A DNA stretch of 51,707 bases from Oligoflexia bacterium (lineage in GTDB: Bacteria; Bdellovibrionota; UBA1018): NCBI GenBank assembly GCA_031292385.1, contig JARLHE010000030.1:80682-132388 (forward strand). Reading direction: 5' to 3'. The notes beneath the pieces were generated by a model that saw nothing but the letters and a program-made list of their open reading frames with translations, was not told where the DNA came from and did no database searches. Positions 1 to 8,827 of this stretch are shown in pieces (within the stretch, counting starts at the first letter, position 1; each line of letters opens with the position of its first letter). Position numbers and translations under genes: made by a program.

Positions 1-324
1 GTCAATACTCCGGCGATCGACCGGTTCCCCACGATCGCCAAGGGGGAGGGCGGCAATAGCTCGGCGACCGGGCTTCAGTTCGACCTGCCCGATTATAATC
101 CCGCGCGAGTGGATTCAAGTTGGGGTCAAGGAGTCCGATATACATTTAAGAGCCGGATATTCCCGATGCCGATGGGCATGGGGACGGCCGCGAGCGCGAG
201 TCAAAGCATGATCACGCTCAAGGCCGAAAGCTGGCTGGGCAGGGAAGCGGGGACCGACAAATGCGTGCCGGAGCTGCAGCGTCGGGATCCGCATGGAAAA
301 GGAATTTTCGACAATGGGTGTTGA
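1..324 (+). CDS. TadE/TadG-like pilus protein, 3' part only
   Basis: The frame is open from the first base of the window to the TGA at 322-324, so this is the C-terminal 107 residues of a gene that begins upstream. I see no catalytic motif. Placement directly before a TadE-like gene and cpaB, with an 11-base overlap into the next gene, makes a Tad minor pseudopilin or TadG-like protein the natural reading; the fragment is rich in G, S and M and has a single Cys near its end plus a terminal Cys. The assignment rests on context, not on a recognised motif, because the diagnostic N-terminal hydrophobic segment lies outside the window. Confidence 0.5.
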   Translation, partial: VNTPAIDRFPTIAKGEGGNSSATGLQFDLPDYNPARVDSSWGQGVRYTFKSRIFPMPMGMGTAASASQSMITLKAESWLGREAGTDKCVPELQRRDPHGKGIFDNGC

Positions 325-907
325 GAACAGGAAATCTCGCCGCAAGCCGGACGTTCGCGACCAATCGGGCCAAAGCGTGCTCGAGTTCCTGCTGACGTTG
401 CCGCTCATGGTGGGGCTCGCCGTGCTGATGATCCGGGTCAATACCGTGATCCAGATGGGGATCGTGAATCAGCAATACGTTCGCGCCCAGACTCTTTACG
501 TTTCCGACAACGCCGCCGATTATCCGCAGCGCCCCGGGTTCATCAGCGTTCTGGCTAGTTCGCAGTACAACCAGCTTGTCGTCGCCATGGTCGAGCCGCA
601 GGAGCTGGCCGGCGATCCGGCAACCAGCCCTCCCGCGACGACCTATCGAATCGCGCCGAAAACACTTAACGGGTTCAATAACAACGATCAGACGGAAGCC
701 GCGCTCAGGGGCGTCTTGCGGATCCGTTCGACCGTGACGCTTTGTATTCCGACGCTCGTGAGCTCGAGCGGAACGCCGGTGCGGCCGATCTCGTTGATTT
801 CTCCTCCCGGCCAGGCGATCGGGATGAGCAGCGACCCCGCGCAGTTCATCTTCTGCCATGCGCCCCAAAGCTACGTCGATGATTCAGGACAGGTGGAGCA
901 GATATGA
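314..907 (+). CDS. tadE: TadE-like minor pseudopilin
   Basis: A 197-residue protein with the TadE plan: a basic N-terminus, then GQSVLEFLLTLPLMVGLAVL, a hydrophobic helix preceded by G-Q-S and containing an early Glu, then a soluble C-terminal part. TadE-like proteins are pseudopilins of the Tad pilus inserted in the inner membrane. I chose the ATG at 314 because an AAGGA sequence lies about 10 bases upstream; an in-frame ATG at 293 would add seven residues but has no clear ribosome site. The start overlaps the upstream gene by 11 bases and the stop overlaps cpaB as ATGA, so translation is probably coupled. Two Cys residues in the C-terminal half could form a disulfide (inference). Confidence 0.8.
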   Translation: MGVENRKSRRKPDVRDQSGQSVLEFLLTLPLMVGLAVLMIRVNTVIQMGIVNQQYVRAQTLYVSDNAADYPQRPGFISVLASSQYNQLVVAMVEPQELAGDPATSPPATTYRIAPKTLNGFNNNDQTEAALRGVLRIRSTVTLCIPTLVSSSGTPVRPISLISPPGQAIGMSSDPAQFIFCHAPQSYVDDSGQVEQI

Positions 908-1740
908 ATAATAAAGCATTCACACTCTCCCTTGTGATGGCGATCTTGGCGGTCTTCTTCGTGGAAAGCTATGTCTCGAGCCTGGAAGAAGAGACCAAGC
1001 GGAAATTCGGCACCGAGGTCCTGGTGGTCGTCGCCAAGCGCGATATCAAGGAAATGGAGACGCTGAACGAGACGATGTGGGAATTCGAGACGAAGCCTAA
1101 GAAGTTCCTCGAATCCTCCGCGGTCTATTTCGAGGGCAAGAAGCCCGGCGATGAAAAAGTGACTGAAAGCCTGCGCTCGCTCGTGGGCGCGGTGGCGGTG
1201 GTCCCGATCAAAAAGGGCGATCAGATCACCTTCAATAAGCTGATCGAACCGAGCGTCCGCACCGGCCTTTCGCCGCAAGTGACTCCGGGCCGCCGCGCGG
1301 TCGCGATTCCGGTTTCCGAGACCTCGAGCGTGGCCAAACTGGTCAAGCCGGGTGACCGGGTCGACCTCGTGGTGGTGGTCGACATGGGCGCGGGAAAAGA
1401 AAACAAGATTTCCAAGACGATCCTGCAGGACGTGGTCGTTCTGGCCACCGGCCATAACGTGACGAACAACGCCCCGAGACAGGTGGAGCAGGATTCGTTC
1501 GCGGGCAAGGAGCGGGTGCGCTCGCTTGCCGAGGATACGAACTTCGCGTCCGTGACGCTCGAGGTGGATCCGCTGCAGGCGCAGCAGCTGGCTTTGCTTT
1601 CAAACTCGGATTCGACGCTGATCCTTTCGTTGCGGAACAACGACGACAGCGATCGCACGAACACGGGATCGACGATGCTTCAAGATGTTCTTGGCGCGGA
1701 CCTGAGCCGGGTTCAAAGAAACGTGGCGGGTAGAAGATGA
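904..1740 (+). CDS. cpaB: Flp pilus assembly protein CpaB/RcpC
   Basis: A 278-residue protein with one N-terminal membrane helix (about residues 5-25) and a periplasmic SAF-type beta-clip region beginning near VLVVVAKRDIKE (about residues 38-50), as in CpaB/RcpC. The family is a periplasmic/outer-membrane-associated Tad component that works with the secretin. A second typical stretch, GRRAVAIPV followed by VKPGDRVDLVVVV (about residues 125-160), is the RcpC signature I recognise best. It starts with an ATGA overlap from the TadE-like gene and ends with an ATGA overlap into the secretin gene, the usual cpaB-cpaC order. Length is normal for the family. Confidence 0.93.
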   Translation: MNNKAFTLSLVMAILAVFFVESYVSSLEEETKRKFGTEVLVVVAKRDIKEMETLNETMWEFETKPKKFLESSAVYFEGKKPGDEKVTESLRSLVGAVAVVPIKKGDQITFNKLIEPSVRTGLSPQVTPGRRAVAIPVSETSSVAKLVKPGDRVDLVVVVDMGAGKENKISKTILQDVVVLATGHNVTNNAPRQVEQDSFAGKERVRSLAEDTNFASVTLEVDPLQAQQLALLSNSDSTLILSLRNNDDSDRTNTGSTMLQDVLGADLSRVQRNVAGRR

Positions 1741-3554
1741 TGCATTCGCAGGCTTATCTCGCATTTTTGCTCATCGTCCTGCTCGGGGTGGCCGCGCCGA
1801 GGGCGGGCTTGCGCGCCGATCCTTCGCCGACGCCTGATGCGCCCGCGAGCGGAAGCGATGCCGCGTCCGCGAAGCCGGCGGACAGGCCGAATAACGAGAA
1901 TCCCGAGACGGGCGATTCCACGGCGGGAAGCTTCGACGCCCCCACCGATGTCGAAAACGAGGAAGCCGCGGAGCTCGGCACGACCGGCAAGAAGACAAAG
2001 CCCAATTATCGGCGATCTCGCCTGACTACCGACGAATCGGAAGGCCGGGCCGATCATCGCCGCATGGTCTTGACGACAGGCGAGGACAAGACGGTCGATC
2101 TTGACTTCGACGTCAATACGACCGCCAACGGGATTTCCGTCGGCAATCCGCTGATCGTGGCCACGACTCTGGTTAAAGTCGGCGACAGGCGCCAGATCGT
2201 CTTCAAGCCGCTCAAGGCGGGCGAGACCACGGTCACGGTGCGCGACGCGGACGGAAATATCCGGCTGATTTTTAGCACGCGGGTCACGGGTTCCAATCTG
2301 CTGCGCATTGCCGGCGAAATCCGCGATCTCTTGCGCGATGTCGAAGGCATCACCATCCGCATCGTCGGTCCCAAGGTCGTCATCGACGGCGAGGTGATCG
2401 TTCCCCAGGATTACGGGCGTATTTTCGTGATCCTGAACGATCCTGCCTACAAGGATTTCGTCATGAATTTTTCCCAGCTCTCGCCGCTCGGAATCCAGAT
2501 CGTGGCGAAAAAGATCCAGGATGACGTCCGGGCCTTCGCTCCGAACGTCAGCGCCCGGGTCGTGAACGGCGTGGTCTTCGTCGAGGGCCAGGTCGAAACC
2601 AAGGACCTGGCCGATAAAGTGATGGCGGTCGCCTCGACTTATCTGCCCGAAGTGAAGCCCGCGAACCTTCTCGACCGGGACTTGACCGCCCAGCGCTCCA
2701 GTATTCCGCGCTCGATGATCAAGAACATGCTTTTGATCATGCCGCCTCAGCAGAAGAAGGAAGAAAAGCTGGTGCGGATCACCGCGCATTTCGTCGAGCT
2801 CGATAAGGATTACGCGAAGCTCTTCGCCTTCGCGTGGGCCCCGGGCTTCACGGCCGGCTCCGACCAGATCAACATCGGAAGCGGCGCGAGCAACGGAGCA
2901 AGTTTCAGCGCGACGCTCTCAAGCCTTTTCCCGCAGCTTCAAAGCGCCCAGCAGGCAGGCTATGCGCGCGTGCTGCGCACCGGCACCGTCGTCGTTCGCA
3001 GCGGCCAGCCCGCGGCTTTGTCCGAAGACACGCAGATCCCGTATGTGGTCCAAGGCACTAACGGCCAGGTCACGCCCGCGAGCTCGCAGATCGGCCTGAA
3101 GATCGACGCGACTCCGCAGATCATCGGTCAAAGCGACGACATCTCCCTCGATCTCGACGTGAATCAGATCAGCTTGGTTTCCGGCGGTACGGGCGGTCAA
3201 GCCGCGGTCACGACCAATCACCGGGTCAAAACGAAAATTTACATCAAATCGGGCGAGAGCGCCGCGGTCGCTTCAGTGAACTCGAGCGATGTGGGCACCG
3301 ATTTCAACAAGGATAACCCGAATGCGGGCAGCTACGGGAACAGCGGCGAGGCCTCGTCTCAGAGCTCGAATACCAGCGGAACGACTTCCGCGTCTTCGGG
3401 GAGCACGACGACGCCTTTGTTTTCCCTTCTTCACTCGAAGAACTACCGGAAAAAGAAGTCCCAGTTCGTGATCTTCATCACTCCGCAAATCGTGGAAAAC
3501 GCCTCCCAGGGCACGGAAGACTTGAAGAAGAATTTCCGCGTCAAGGTGCAGTGA
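1737..3554 (+). CDS. cpaC: Tad pilus secretin CpaC/RcpA
   Basis: A 605-residue outer-membrane secretin. It has an N-terminal signal sequence (residues 1 to about 28), then a low-complexity P/S/D/E-rich stretch to about residue 90, a pilus-type N-terminal domain (around residues 105-190), BON-like segments (about 190-310) and the secretin domain (about 330-595), ending in the typical FVIFITPQIV strand. An inserted S/T/G-rich loop near residues 525-560, just before the last strands, is longer than I expect for CpaC and may be surface exposed (inference). It follows cpaB with a 4-base overlap and is 15 bases ahead of the motor ATPase gene. The secretin forms the channel through which the pilus leaves the cell. 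Confidence 0.93.
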   Translation: MMHSQAYLAFLLIVLLGVAAPRAGLRADPSPTPDAPASGSDAASAKPADRPNNENPETGDSTAGSFDAPTDVENEEAAELGTTGKKTKPNYRRSRLTTDESEGRADHRRMVLTTGEDKTVDLDFDVNTTANGISVGNPLIVATTLVKVGDRRQIVFKPLKAGETTVTVRDADGNIRLIFSTRVTGSNLLRIAGEIRDLLRDVEGITIRIVGPKVVIDGEVIVPQDYGRIFVILNDPAYKDFVMNFSQLSPLGIQIVAKKIQDDVRAFAPNVSARVVNGVVFVEGQVETKDLADKVMAVASTYLPEVKPANLLDRDLTAQRSSIPRSMIKNMLLIMPPQQKKEEKLVRITAHFVELDKDYAKLFAFAWAPGFTAGSDQINIGSGASNGASFSATLSSLFPQLQSAQQAGYARVLRTGTVVVRSGQPAALSEDTQIPYVVQGTNGQVTPASSQIGLKIDATPQIIGQSDDISLDLDVNQISLVSGGTGGQAAVTTNHRVKTKIYIKSGESAAVASVNSSDVGTDFNKDNPNAGSYGNSGEASSQSSNTSGTTSASSGSTTTPLFSLLHSKNYRKKKSQFVIFITPQIVENASQGTEDLKKNFRVKVQ

Positions 3555-3569
3555 GGAAAAAGGAAGGGT

Positions 3570-5789
3570 ATGGCTGGACATATCATAGCAGTGGTCGGCG
3601 GCAAGGGCGGGGTTGGTAAGAGCGTTTTCGCGGCCAATCTCGCGATCGCCTATCTGCAGGAGTCCAAGCAGCGTCCGCTGATCGTCGACCTCGACCTCAA
3701 TAGCCTGGGCGACCAGAATATTATTTTGGGCCAGAACCCGCCGAAGAACATCGTCGACGTGAGCCGGATGCCTCCGGGACCGGTGGATGCGAAATCCTTG
3801 GGCCCGTTTCTCGCTAACGCTCCCGCCGGCTACAGCTACATCGCGGCTCCTCGCGATTCCATTGTCGCGCGCGACCTGGACATGGACGGCCTCGGTCGAT
3901 TCTTGAAGGGCGTCACCAATGTTTTCAATCTCACCGTGGTCGATTGCGGAAGCGCCATGGAGCCTTGGGCCCTGAAAACCCTCGAGTATGCGACCGCGAT
4001 TTTCGTGGTCACTAACGGCGATGTGATCGTGATCAACCAGACAAAGCGGGTATTGGCCAAGATCCAGGAACTGCTTTTCCCGCCCGAAATGGTTCAGGTC
4101 ATTATCAATCGCTATTCTCCGTCGAACGTGATCACGCCGCAGATTATTCAAAAGAACTTGAACCGTGCCGTTTTCGCGGCCATTCCCGAGGACGCGGCCA
4201 CCTGCGACGGCTCTCTTACCAAGAGCGTCCCGATTTGCCTTGCGGCGCCCAACGCTCCGGTGGTCCGGGCTTATCACGATGTCGTCCGGAAGATGCAGCA
4301 GGTGAATCTGCTCGAAACCTTGGCTCGCCTCAAGAAGCCGACCGGGGTCGTGGCCAAGGCCGAGGCGGCCAGCGCGGGGCCGTCGCATGGCGGCGCCGGC
4401 GCCAAGGACGCCGGTCCGGGAGGTCGCAGCAAAGAGGCGCCCATGGATGCCTGGACGGCGATGAAGCTGCGGATTCACAAAGCTCTCGTCGAGCAGATGG
4501 ACCTCAAGAAAACCAACACCGATACGAGCGATCCCAAGCAGAAGGCGATCTTGCGGGAGAAAACCAACAAAGTCATTCTGGATATCCTGGCGAACGAGGA
4601 TACCTCGTCGCTGCTCACGACCCGCGAGCTCAAGCAGCAGATCATCAATGAGGTTCTCGACGAAGCGCTGGGGCTCGGGCCGCTGGAAGACCTGCTCAAA
4701 GACGACAACGTGACCGAAATCATGGTCAACGCGCGCGATCAGATCTATATCGAAAAGGCCGGCAAGCCGATGCTCTCGAAAGTCAATTTCTCGAGCGAGC
4801 AGCAGATGATGAACGTCATCGAGCGCATCGTCACCCCCCTCGGCCGGCGCGTGGACGAGAAGACTCCTTACGTCGACGCTCGTCTTGCCGACGGATCCCG
4901 CGTGCACGTGATCATACCGCCGCTCGCGCTGCGAGGGCCTACGATCACGATTCGAAAATTCCCGAAGAAGAGAATCGGCGTGGCCGACCTGATCAAGTTC
5001 GGCTCGATGACCGAGGAAATCGCCGACTTCCTTCGCTGCTGTGTCGAAGCGAAGCTGAACATCGTCGTTTCCGGCGGCACGGGTTCCGGTAAAACGACCC
5101 TGCTCAACGTGTTGTCGGGCTTCATTCCCGCGAGCGAACGCATTATCACGGTGGAGGACGCGGCCGAGCTCCAGCTCGTCCAGGAGCACGTCGTTCGGCT
5201 TGAGTCGCGGCCGAAGAACATCGAAGGCGAAGGCGAAGTCTCGATCCGCGATCTTCTCAAGTGCTGTTTGCGTATGCGTCCTGACCGCATCGTCGTCGGC
5301 GAGTGCCGCGACGGCTCGGCTCTCGACATGCTTCAAGCCATGAATACCGGTCACTCGGGGTCGCTCACGACCGTTCACTCGAACAATCCGCGCGAATCCA
5401 TCGGGCGACTCGAGACCCTGGTGATGATGGCGGGGCTGAGTTTGCCGTCGCGGGCGATCAAAGAAAGCATCGCTTCGGCCGTCGGATTGATCATCCAACA
5501 AAGCCGCCTGAACGACGGCACTCGCAGGGTGACCCATATCACCGAGGTCGTCGGCATGCAGGGCGAGGTGATCAGTCTGCAGGATATTTTCATATTCAAG
5601 CAGGAAGGGCTCGATAAAAAGCGCCAGATCATCGGCCATTTCGAGCCTACCGGTTTCGTGCCGAAATTCGTCGAGGAGATGGAAGCGAAGGGTATGCGCG
5701 TTTCCCGCGATCTCTTTAAATCAAAGCCGACTCCGCCGCCGCCCAAGGCCGGAAGCCCGGGGGGCTCAAGCGGAGGTAAGGCGGCGTGA
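3570..5789 (+). CDS. cpaF: CpaE/TadZ-type ParA ATPase fused to CpaF/TadA motor ATPase
   Basis: A single 739-residue frame holding two ATPases. Residues 1 to about 265 are a MinD/ParA-type domain with the deviant Walker A GGKGGVGKS (residues 10-18), the class used by CpaE/TadZ to place the Tad machine at a cell pole. A G/A/K/P-rich linker (about 270-300) leads to a CpaF/TadA secretion ATPase (about 305-715) with Walker A GGTGSGKT (502-509), and the expected RMRPDRIVVGE and TTVHSN stretches. The N-terminal receiver-like domain of classical CpaE is absent. A P/G-rich tail ends the protein. The downstream tadB start overlaps as GTGA. The fused arrangement couples localisation and motor activity in one chain; see findings. 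Confidence 0.93.
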   Translation: MAGHIIAVVGGKGGVGKSVFAANLAIAYLQESKQRPLIVDLDLNSLGDQNIILGQNPPKNIVDVSRMPPGPVDAKSLGPFLANAPAGYSYIAAPRDSIVARDLDMDGLGRFLKGVTNVFNLTVVDCGSAMEPWALKTLEYATAIFVVTNGDVIVINQTKRVLAKIQELLFPPEMVQVIINRYSPSNVITPQIIQKNLNRAVFAAIPEDAATCDGSLTKSVPICLAAPNAPVVRAYHDVVRKMQQVNLLETLARLKKPTGVVAKAEAASAGPSHGGAGAKDAGPGGRSKEAPMDAWTAMKLRIHKALVEQMDLKKTNTDTSDPKQKAILREKTNKVILDILANEDTSSLLTTRELKQQIINEVLDEALGLGPLEDLLKDDNVTEIMVNARDQIYIEKAGKPMLSKVNFSSEQQMMNVIERIVTPLGRRVDEKTPYVDARLADGSRVHVIIPPLALRGPTITIRKFPKKRIGVADLIKFGSMTEEIADFLRCCVEAKLNIVVSGGTGSGKTTLLNVLSGFIPASERIITVEDAAELQLVQEHVVRLESRPKNIEGEGEVSIRDLLKCCLRMRPDRIVVGECRDGSALDMLQAMNTGHSGSLTTVHSNNPRESIGRLETLVMMAGLSLPSRAIKESIASAVGLIIQQSRLNDGTRRVTHITEVVGMQGEVISLQDIFIFKQEGLDKKRQIIGHFEPTGFVPKFVEEMEAKGMRVSRDLFKSKPTPPPPKAGSPGGSSGGKAA

Positions 5790-6646
5790 AAACCCTGGCT
5801 CTGCTCTTGCTCGGAATCTCGATCTTCGGGGTTTCTTACAAGTACAACACGCAGTTTCTCGATTGGCTTCGTTTCCAGTCGCTGGGAACGAGGGATTACA
5901 TCGTCGAAAAGCTCGGTCTCATGTTCATCGATATCCCCGCGCACCGGATTCTGATCGGCCTCTTTTGCATGAGTTTCGGTTTGGGCTCGGTCGTGTTTCT
6001 CGCGTTCCTGCCGAATCTTTTCCCCGGCCTCATGTTCGGCGCCCTGGCTACCGTCCTCGGTTGGAAAGCCCCTAAGCCGATCGTTGACTGGATCTACCGC
6101 CGCCGGGTCAAGAAGTTCGTCATCCAAATGGTGGATGCGCTGAGCTTGATGTCGAACGGTTTGAAGTCCGGCCTCTCCGTCGTGCAGTCGCTCGGTATCG
6201 TGACGCAGGAGATGCCCAACCCGATCCAGCAGGAATTCAATCTCATTCTCAGCCAGAACAAATTGGGCGTTTCGCTGGAAGAGGCTTTCAGCGCGCTCGC
6301 GGTCCGGGTGAAGTCCGATGACGTCCAGATGTTCGTGACGAGCGTCAACATTTTGAAGGAGACTGGCGGGAATTTGGCGGAAACATTCGACACTATCGTG
6401 ACCACGATCCGCGATCGAATCAAGGTCGAGCAGAAGATCGATGCGCTTACTTCCCAGGGCTTTATGCAGGGGATGTTCGCGATGGCGATTCCGCCCATTC
6501 TCGGCGCCTTTTTCTACCAGACCGATCCTGATTATATGCGTCCACTTTTTACGACGGTCCTGGGTTGGATCGCGGTTATGTCCATTATTGGTTTGGAGGT
6601 TATCGGTTTTTTTGTCATCATGAAAATTGTCAAAATCGATGTGTAG
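5786..6646 (+). CDS. tadB: Tad inner-membrane platform protein TadB
   Basis: A 286-residue type II secretion F-domain protein. Helices are visible at the N-terminus (about residues 3-16), at about 50-90, and two at the C-terminus (about 230-250 and 255-280), with the cytoplasmic F domain between (about 115-225, including GLKSGLSVVQSL and a downstream KETGGNLAETFD). TadB and TadC form the inner-membrane platform driven by TadA. The start is GTG at 5786, supported by GGAGG at 5772-5776 with 9-base spacing and by its 4-base overlap with the ATPase gene. Its usual partner tadC does not follow; it is at 39173. Confidence 0.92.
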   Translation: MKTLALLLLGISIFGVSYKYNTQFLDWLRFQSLGTRDYIVEKLGLMFIDIPAHRILIGLFCMSFGLGSVVFLAFLPNLFPGLMFGALATVLGWKAPKPIVDWIYRRRVKKFVIQMVDALSLMSNGLKSGLSVVQSLGIVTQEMPNPIQQEFNLILSQNKLGVSLEEAFSALAVRVKSDDVQMFVTSVNILKETGGNLAETFDTIVTTIRDRIKVEQKIDALTSQGFMQGMFAMAIPPILGAFFYQTDPDYMRPLFTTVLGWIAVMSIIGLEVIGFFVIMKIVKIDV

Positions 6647-6671
6647 TCTGGGATACGGGAGAGAATCGAAA

Positions 6672-8390
6672 ATGCTGAAGAGAAGATTTGCAAGCCAATC
6701 CGTTTGCGCGGTATTCGCCTCGGTCTTGGCCATGGTGGCGACGGGTCCGTTGGCGCAGGCGGCGGTAAGCCTCAGGAACGGTAATTTTTATCTAAGCTAT
6801 ACTGATTTCGTGTATCCAGGCGGGTTCGTCCCGAAGATCGAGCGTATTTACAATTCGAAGACCAATTATTCGTCCGGAATTTTCGGTCCGGGGTGGGGCT
6901 TCGAGTACGAGGCTTACTTGGATGTTTCCGCCGACGGAAGCGTCGTCATCCACGAGTACGGCGGCGGCGCCGAGAACCGCTTCGGCGCGTCTTCCTTCAA
7001 CAAGGCCGAGCTCGATAAAGCGGCCGACCTGATCGTTCATGCCGCCAAGTCGATGGGCATCGTGTCGACTCCGGAGCAGGCCAGCGAATACAGCCGGCAT
7101 CTCAAGGCAGACGCCACTTTCAGGAACGAAGAATGGGAGAAGTTCCGGCGCAGCGGCAAGCTTCAGGCGCGCCAGCTTCCCGTGGGAACGAAGCTTCAGT
7201 CGAACCGGTTCTCTTATCAGTACGTGACCCGGACGCAGAACGGGTACGTCCGCTCGTTCGAGACCGGCAAGACCGAGTATTTCAACGACGCCGGAAAATT
7301 GGTTCGCATTCAGGATAAAAACGGGAATTACATCAGCCTGAGCTACAACGGCCAGGGCAAGCTCGACAAGCTGGTCGATAACTTCAACCGCCGGATGTTT
7401 TTTCACTTCAACACCATCGGACGCATCGAGTCCGTCGAAGGAGAGAACAACCAGAAGGCCACTTACGAGTACGACAAAAAGGGCCTGCTGGTCAGGAGCA
7501 AGGATACCAGCGGCAACGTCTATGCTTTCAAGTACGACACCTCCAAAATGAACATCTATCCGGTTCCGAACATGACCGAGGTGGGCTATGCGGACGGCAC
7601 GAACGTCAAGATCTCTTATTACGGCTCGGATAAGGACGAGAGCGTCCGGTCTTACAAAGAGCGCGACGGAACGGTTTCCGAGTACACGTACACGAAGAAT
7701 CCTTCCGATCCGGGCAACATCACCGTTGCGATGGCCGTGAAGGCCGCCGACGGCAAGAAAATCTCGAGCAGCAAGTACGAATACTTCCTTCGCCATAAAG
7801 CGGATGGCGAGGAATGGCAGTACAAGCTCGTCGCGACGATCGACAACGACCGCACGGAAACGACTTACAACGAGTGCTGCGGGCTTCCTTTGCTCATCAA
7901 TCATAACGGCGAGGAGACCAGCTTCCAGTACGATACGAAGGGTCATGTCGTGAAGAAGTCGACCCCTAACGAGGTCACCGAGCTCAGTTACGATCCTTCG
8001 GCGGGCAAGGTGAGCAAGGTGGTTCGTTATTCCAAGAACGATCCTAAACGGGTGATCTGGTCCACTTTTAAGTACGATGCCAAGGGCAACCTCACGCAGG
8101 CGAATAACTCCGACCGGAAAGTCGTCCGGTTGTTTTACAACCGCAACGGCTTGATCAACAGCATGGTCGATCAGGATCGACGGCAGATCGCGTTCAAATA
8201 CGATGAGAACGGCCATCCGATCGAAATCACGGATCCGGCCCTGGGCACGATCACCGTTCTTTACAATAACAGCGGCGAGATCAAAAAAGTTGAAAGCACG
8301 GCTGGCCGTAAGATCGCGGTTCAAGTGACCTCGGCCTTCCAAAATCTCTTGGATATCATTCGTCCGGCGGGCGTGACTCTGTCGTTCTAG
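6672..8390 (+). CDS. Exported Rhs/YD-repeat protein
   Basis: A 572-residue protein with a signal peptide (about residues 1-31, ending in AQA). The mature N-terminus has the DUF6531-like opening seen in Rhs proteins (GNFYLSYTDF ... GPGWGFEYEAYL), followed by numerous YD repeats of the Y-x-x-x-G-x-L type up to the C-terminus. Rhs repeats fold into a beta cocoon. Unlike polymorphic toxins, it ends soon after the repeats, with no C-terminal toxin domain and no following immunity-like gene. I prefer the ATG at 6672 (GGGAGAG about 7 bases upstream, signal peptide in register) to a TTG at 6627 that would overlap tadB. It lies 25 bases behind tadB, so it is probably co-transcribed and may be a surface or pilus-associated adhesin (inference). 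Confidence 0.8.
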   Translation: MLKRRFASQSVCAVFASVLAMVATGPLAQAAVSLRNGNFYLSYTDFVYPGGFVPKIERIYNSKTNYSSGIFGPGWGFEYEAYLDVSADGSVVIHEYGGGAENRFGASSFNKAELDKAADLIVHAAKSMGIVSTPEQASEYSRHLKADATFRNEEWEKFRRSGKLQARQLPVGTKLQSNRFSYQYVTRTQNGYVRSFETGKTEYFNDAGKLVRIQDKNGNYISLSYNGQGKLDKLVDNFNRRMFFHFNTIGRIESVEGENNQKATYEYDKKGLLVRSKDTSGNVYAFKYDTSKMNIYPVPNMTEVGYADGTNVKISYYGSDKDESVRSYKERDGTVSEYTYTKNPSDPGNITVAMAVKAADGKKISSSKYEYFLRHKADGEEWQYKLVATIDNDRTETTYNECCGLPLLINHNGEETSFQYDTKGHVVKKSTPNEVTELSYDPSAGKVSKVVRYSKNDPKRVIWSTFKYDAKGNLTQANNSDRKVVRLFYNRNGLINSMVDQDRRQIAFKYDENGHPIEITDPALGTITVLYNNSGEIKKVESTAGRKIAVQVTSAFQNLLDIIRPAGVTLSF

Positions 8391-8403
8391 CGGCGAAAGC
8401 GGG

Positions 8404-8425
8404 GGCAGCCTGTGTCGAGGCTGCC
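8404..8425. terminator. Perfect 8-bp hairpin after the Tad/Rhs block
   Basis: GGCAGCCT and AGGCTGCC are perfect arms around a 6-base loop, starting 13 bases after the Rhs stop codon. There is no T-run after it, so it is at best an imperfect terminator; it could also be a protein-binding palindrome upstream of the promoter at 8543. Confidence 0.4.
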
Positions 8426-8542
8426 TCAGGTGAAGTGTTCAAGATTTAGGCGTATGTTTATATCTGGTGAAGGCTTTGATTTGTTCGGGGTGGTAACGGT
8501 TAGGTAATTGCTGAATATCACGAGGTTTTTTCAAATTCCGGC

Positions 8543-8560
8543 TTGGCATAATGGTTGCTT
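8543..8560 (+). promoter_or_regulatory. Sigma-54 (-24/-12) promoter
   Basis: TTGGCATAATGGTTGCTT matches the RpoN consensus TGGCACG-N4-TTGCW at 10 of 12 positions, with GG (8545-8546) and GC (8557-8558) exactly 12 bases apart. The predicted transcription start is near 8570, just upstream of the ribosome site for the small exported protein at 8594. Sigma-54 promoters require an NtrC-class activator; one is encoded at 24130. Confidence 0.75.
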
Positions 8561-8593
8561 TAGGTAGTGGAGAGAGTAGAGGAGAATAAGTTT

Positions 8594-8809
8594 ATGAAAA
8601 ATATTACCCGTGTTCTTTTGGCTTTGTCCCTGGTCCTTTCCGCTTCCGCATATGCGGATGACTCGACCACGACGGGCCAGAATTCGACCCCTGATTGCGC
8701 ATCGGTTTCTTCGGCGGCTAGCCAAACGGCGAGCCCGGTTGCTCCCGGAGGCGGATCTTCCGGCAGCGCTCCGTCCGCTGGTTCCAGCACCGGCAGCGCC
8801 GTTCAGTAA
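8594..8809 (+). CDS. Small exported Ser/Gly-rich protein
   Basis: A 71-residue protein with a clear signal peptide (MKNITRVLLALSLVLSASAYA, cut before DDST), leaving about 50 mature residues rich in S, T, G, A and P with a single Cys. I do not recognise a family. The ATG at 8594 is chosen because an AGAGGAG ribosome site lies 8-9 bases upstream and the signal peptide starts there; a GTG at 8567 would begin before the predicted transcript start. It sits behind a sigma-54 promoter and 18 bases before potA, which may be read from the same transcript. Confidence 0.7.
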   Translation: MKNITRVLLALSLVLSASAYADDSTTTGQNSTPDCASVSSAASQTASPVAPGGGSSGSAPSAGSSTGSAVQ

Positions 8810-8827
8810 TCCGATTCTGATCGGGAA

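Noticed and set aside
3273..5639. A 788-codon open frame on the minus strand
   Set aside because: It lies entirely opposite cpaC/cpaE-cpaF, which have clear domain motifs, and its translation is low in hydrophobic structure and rich in H, D and R, typical of an antisense frame in GC-rich DNA.
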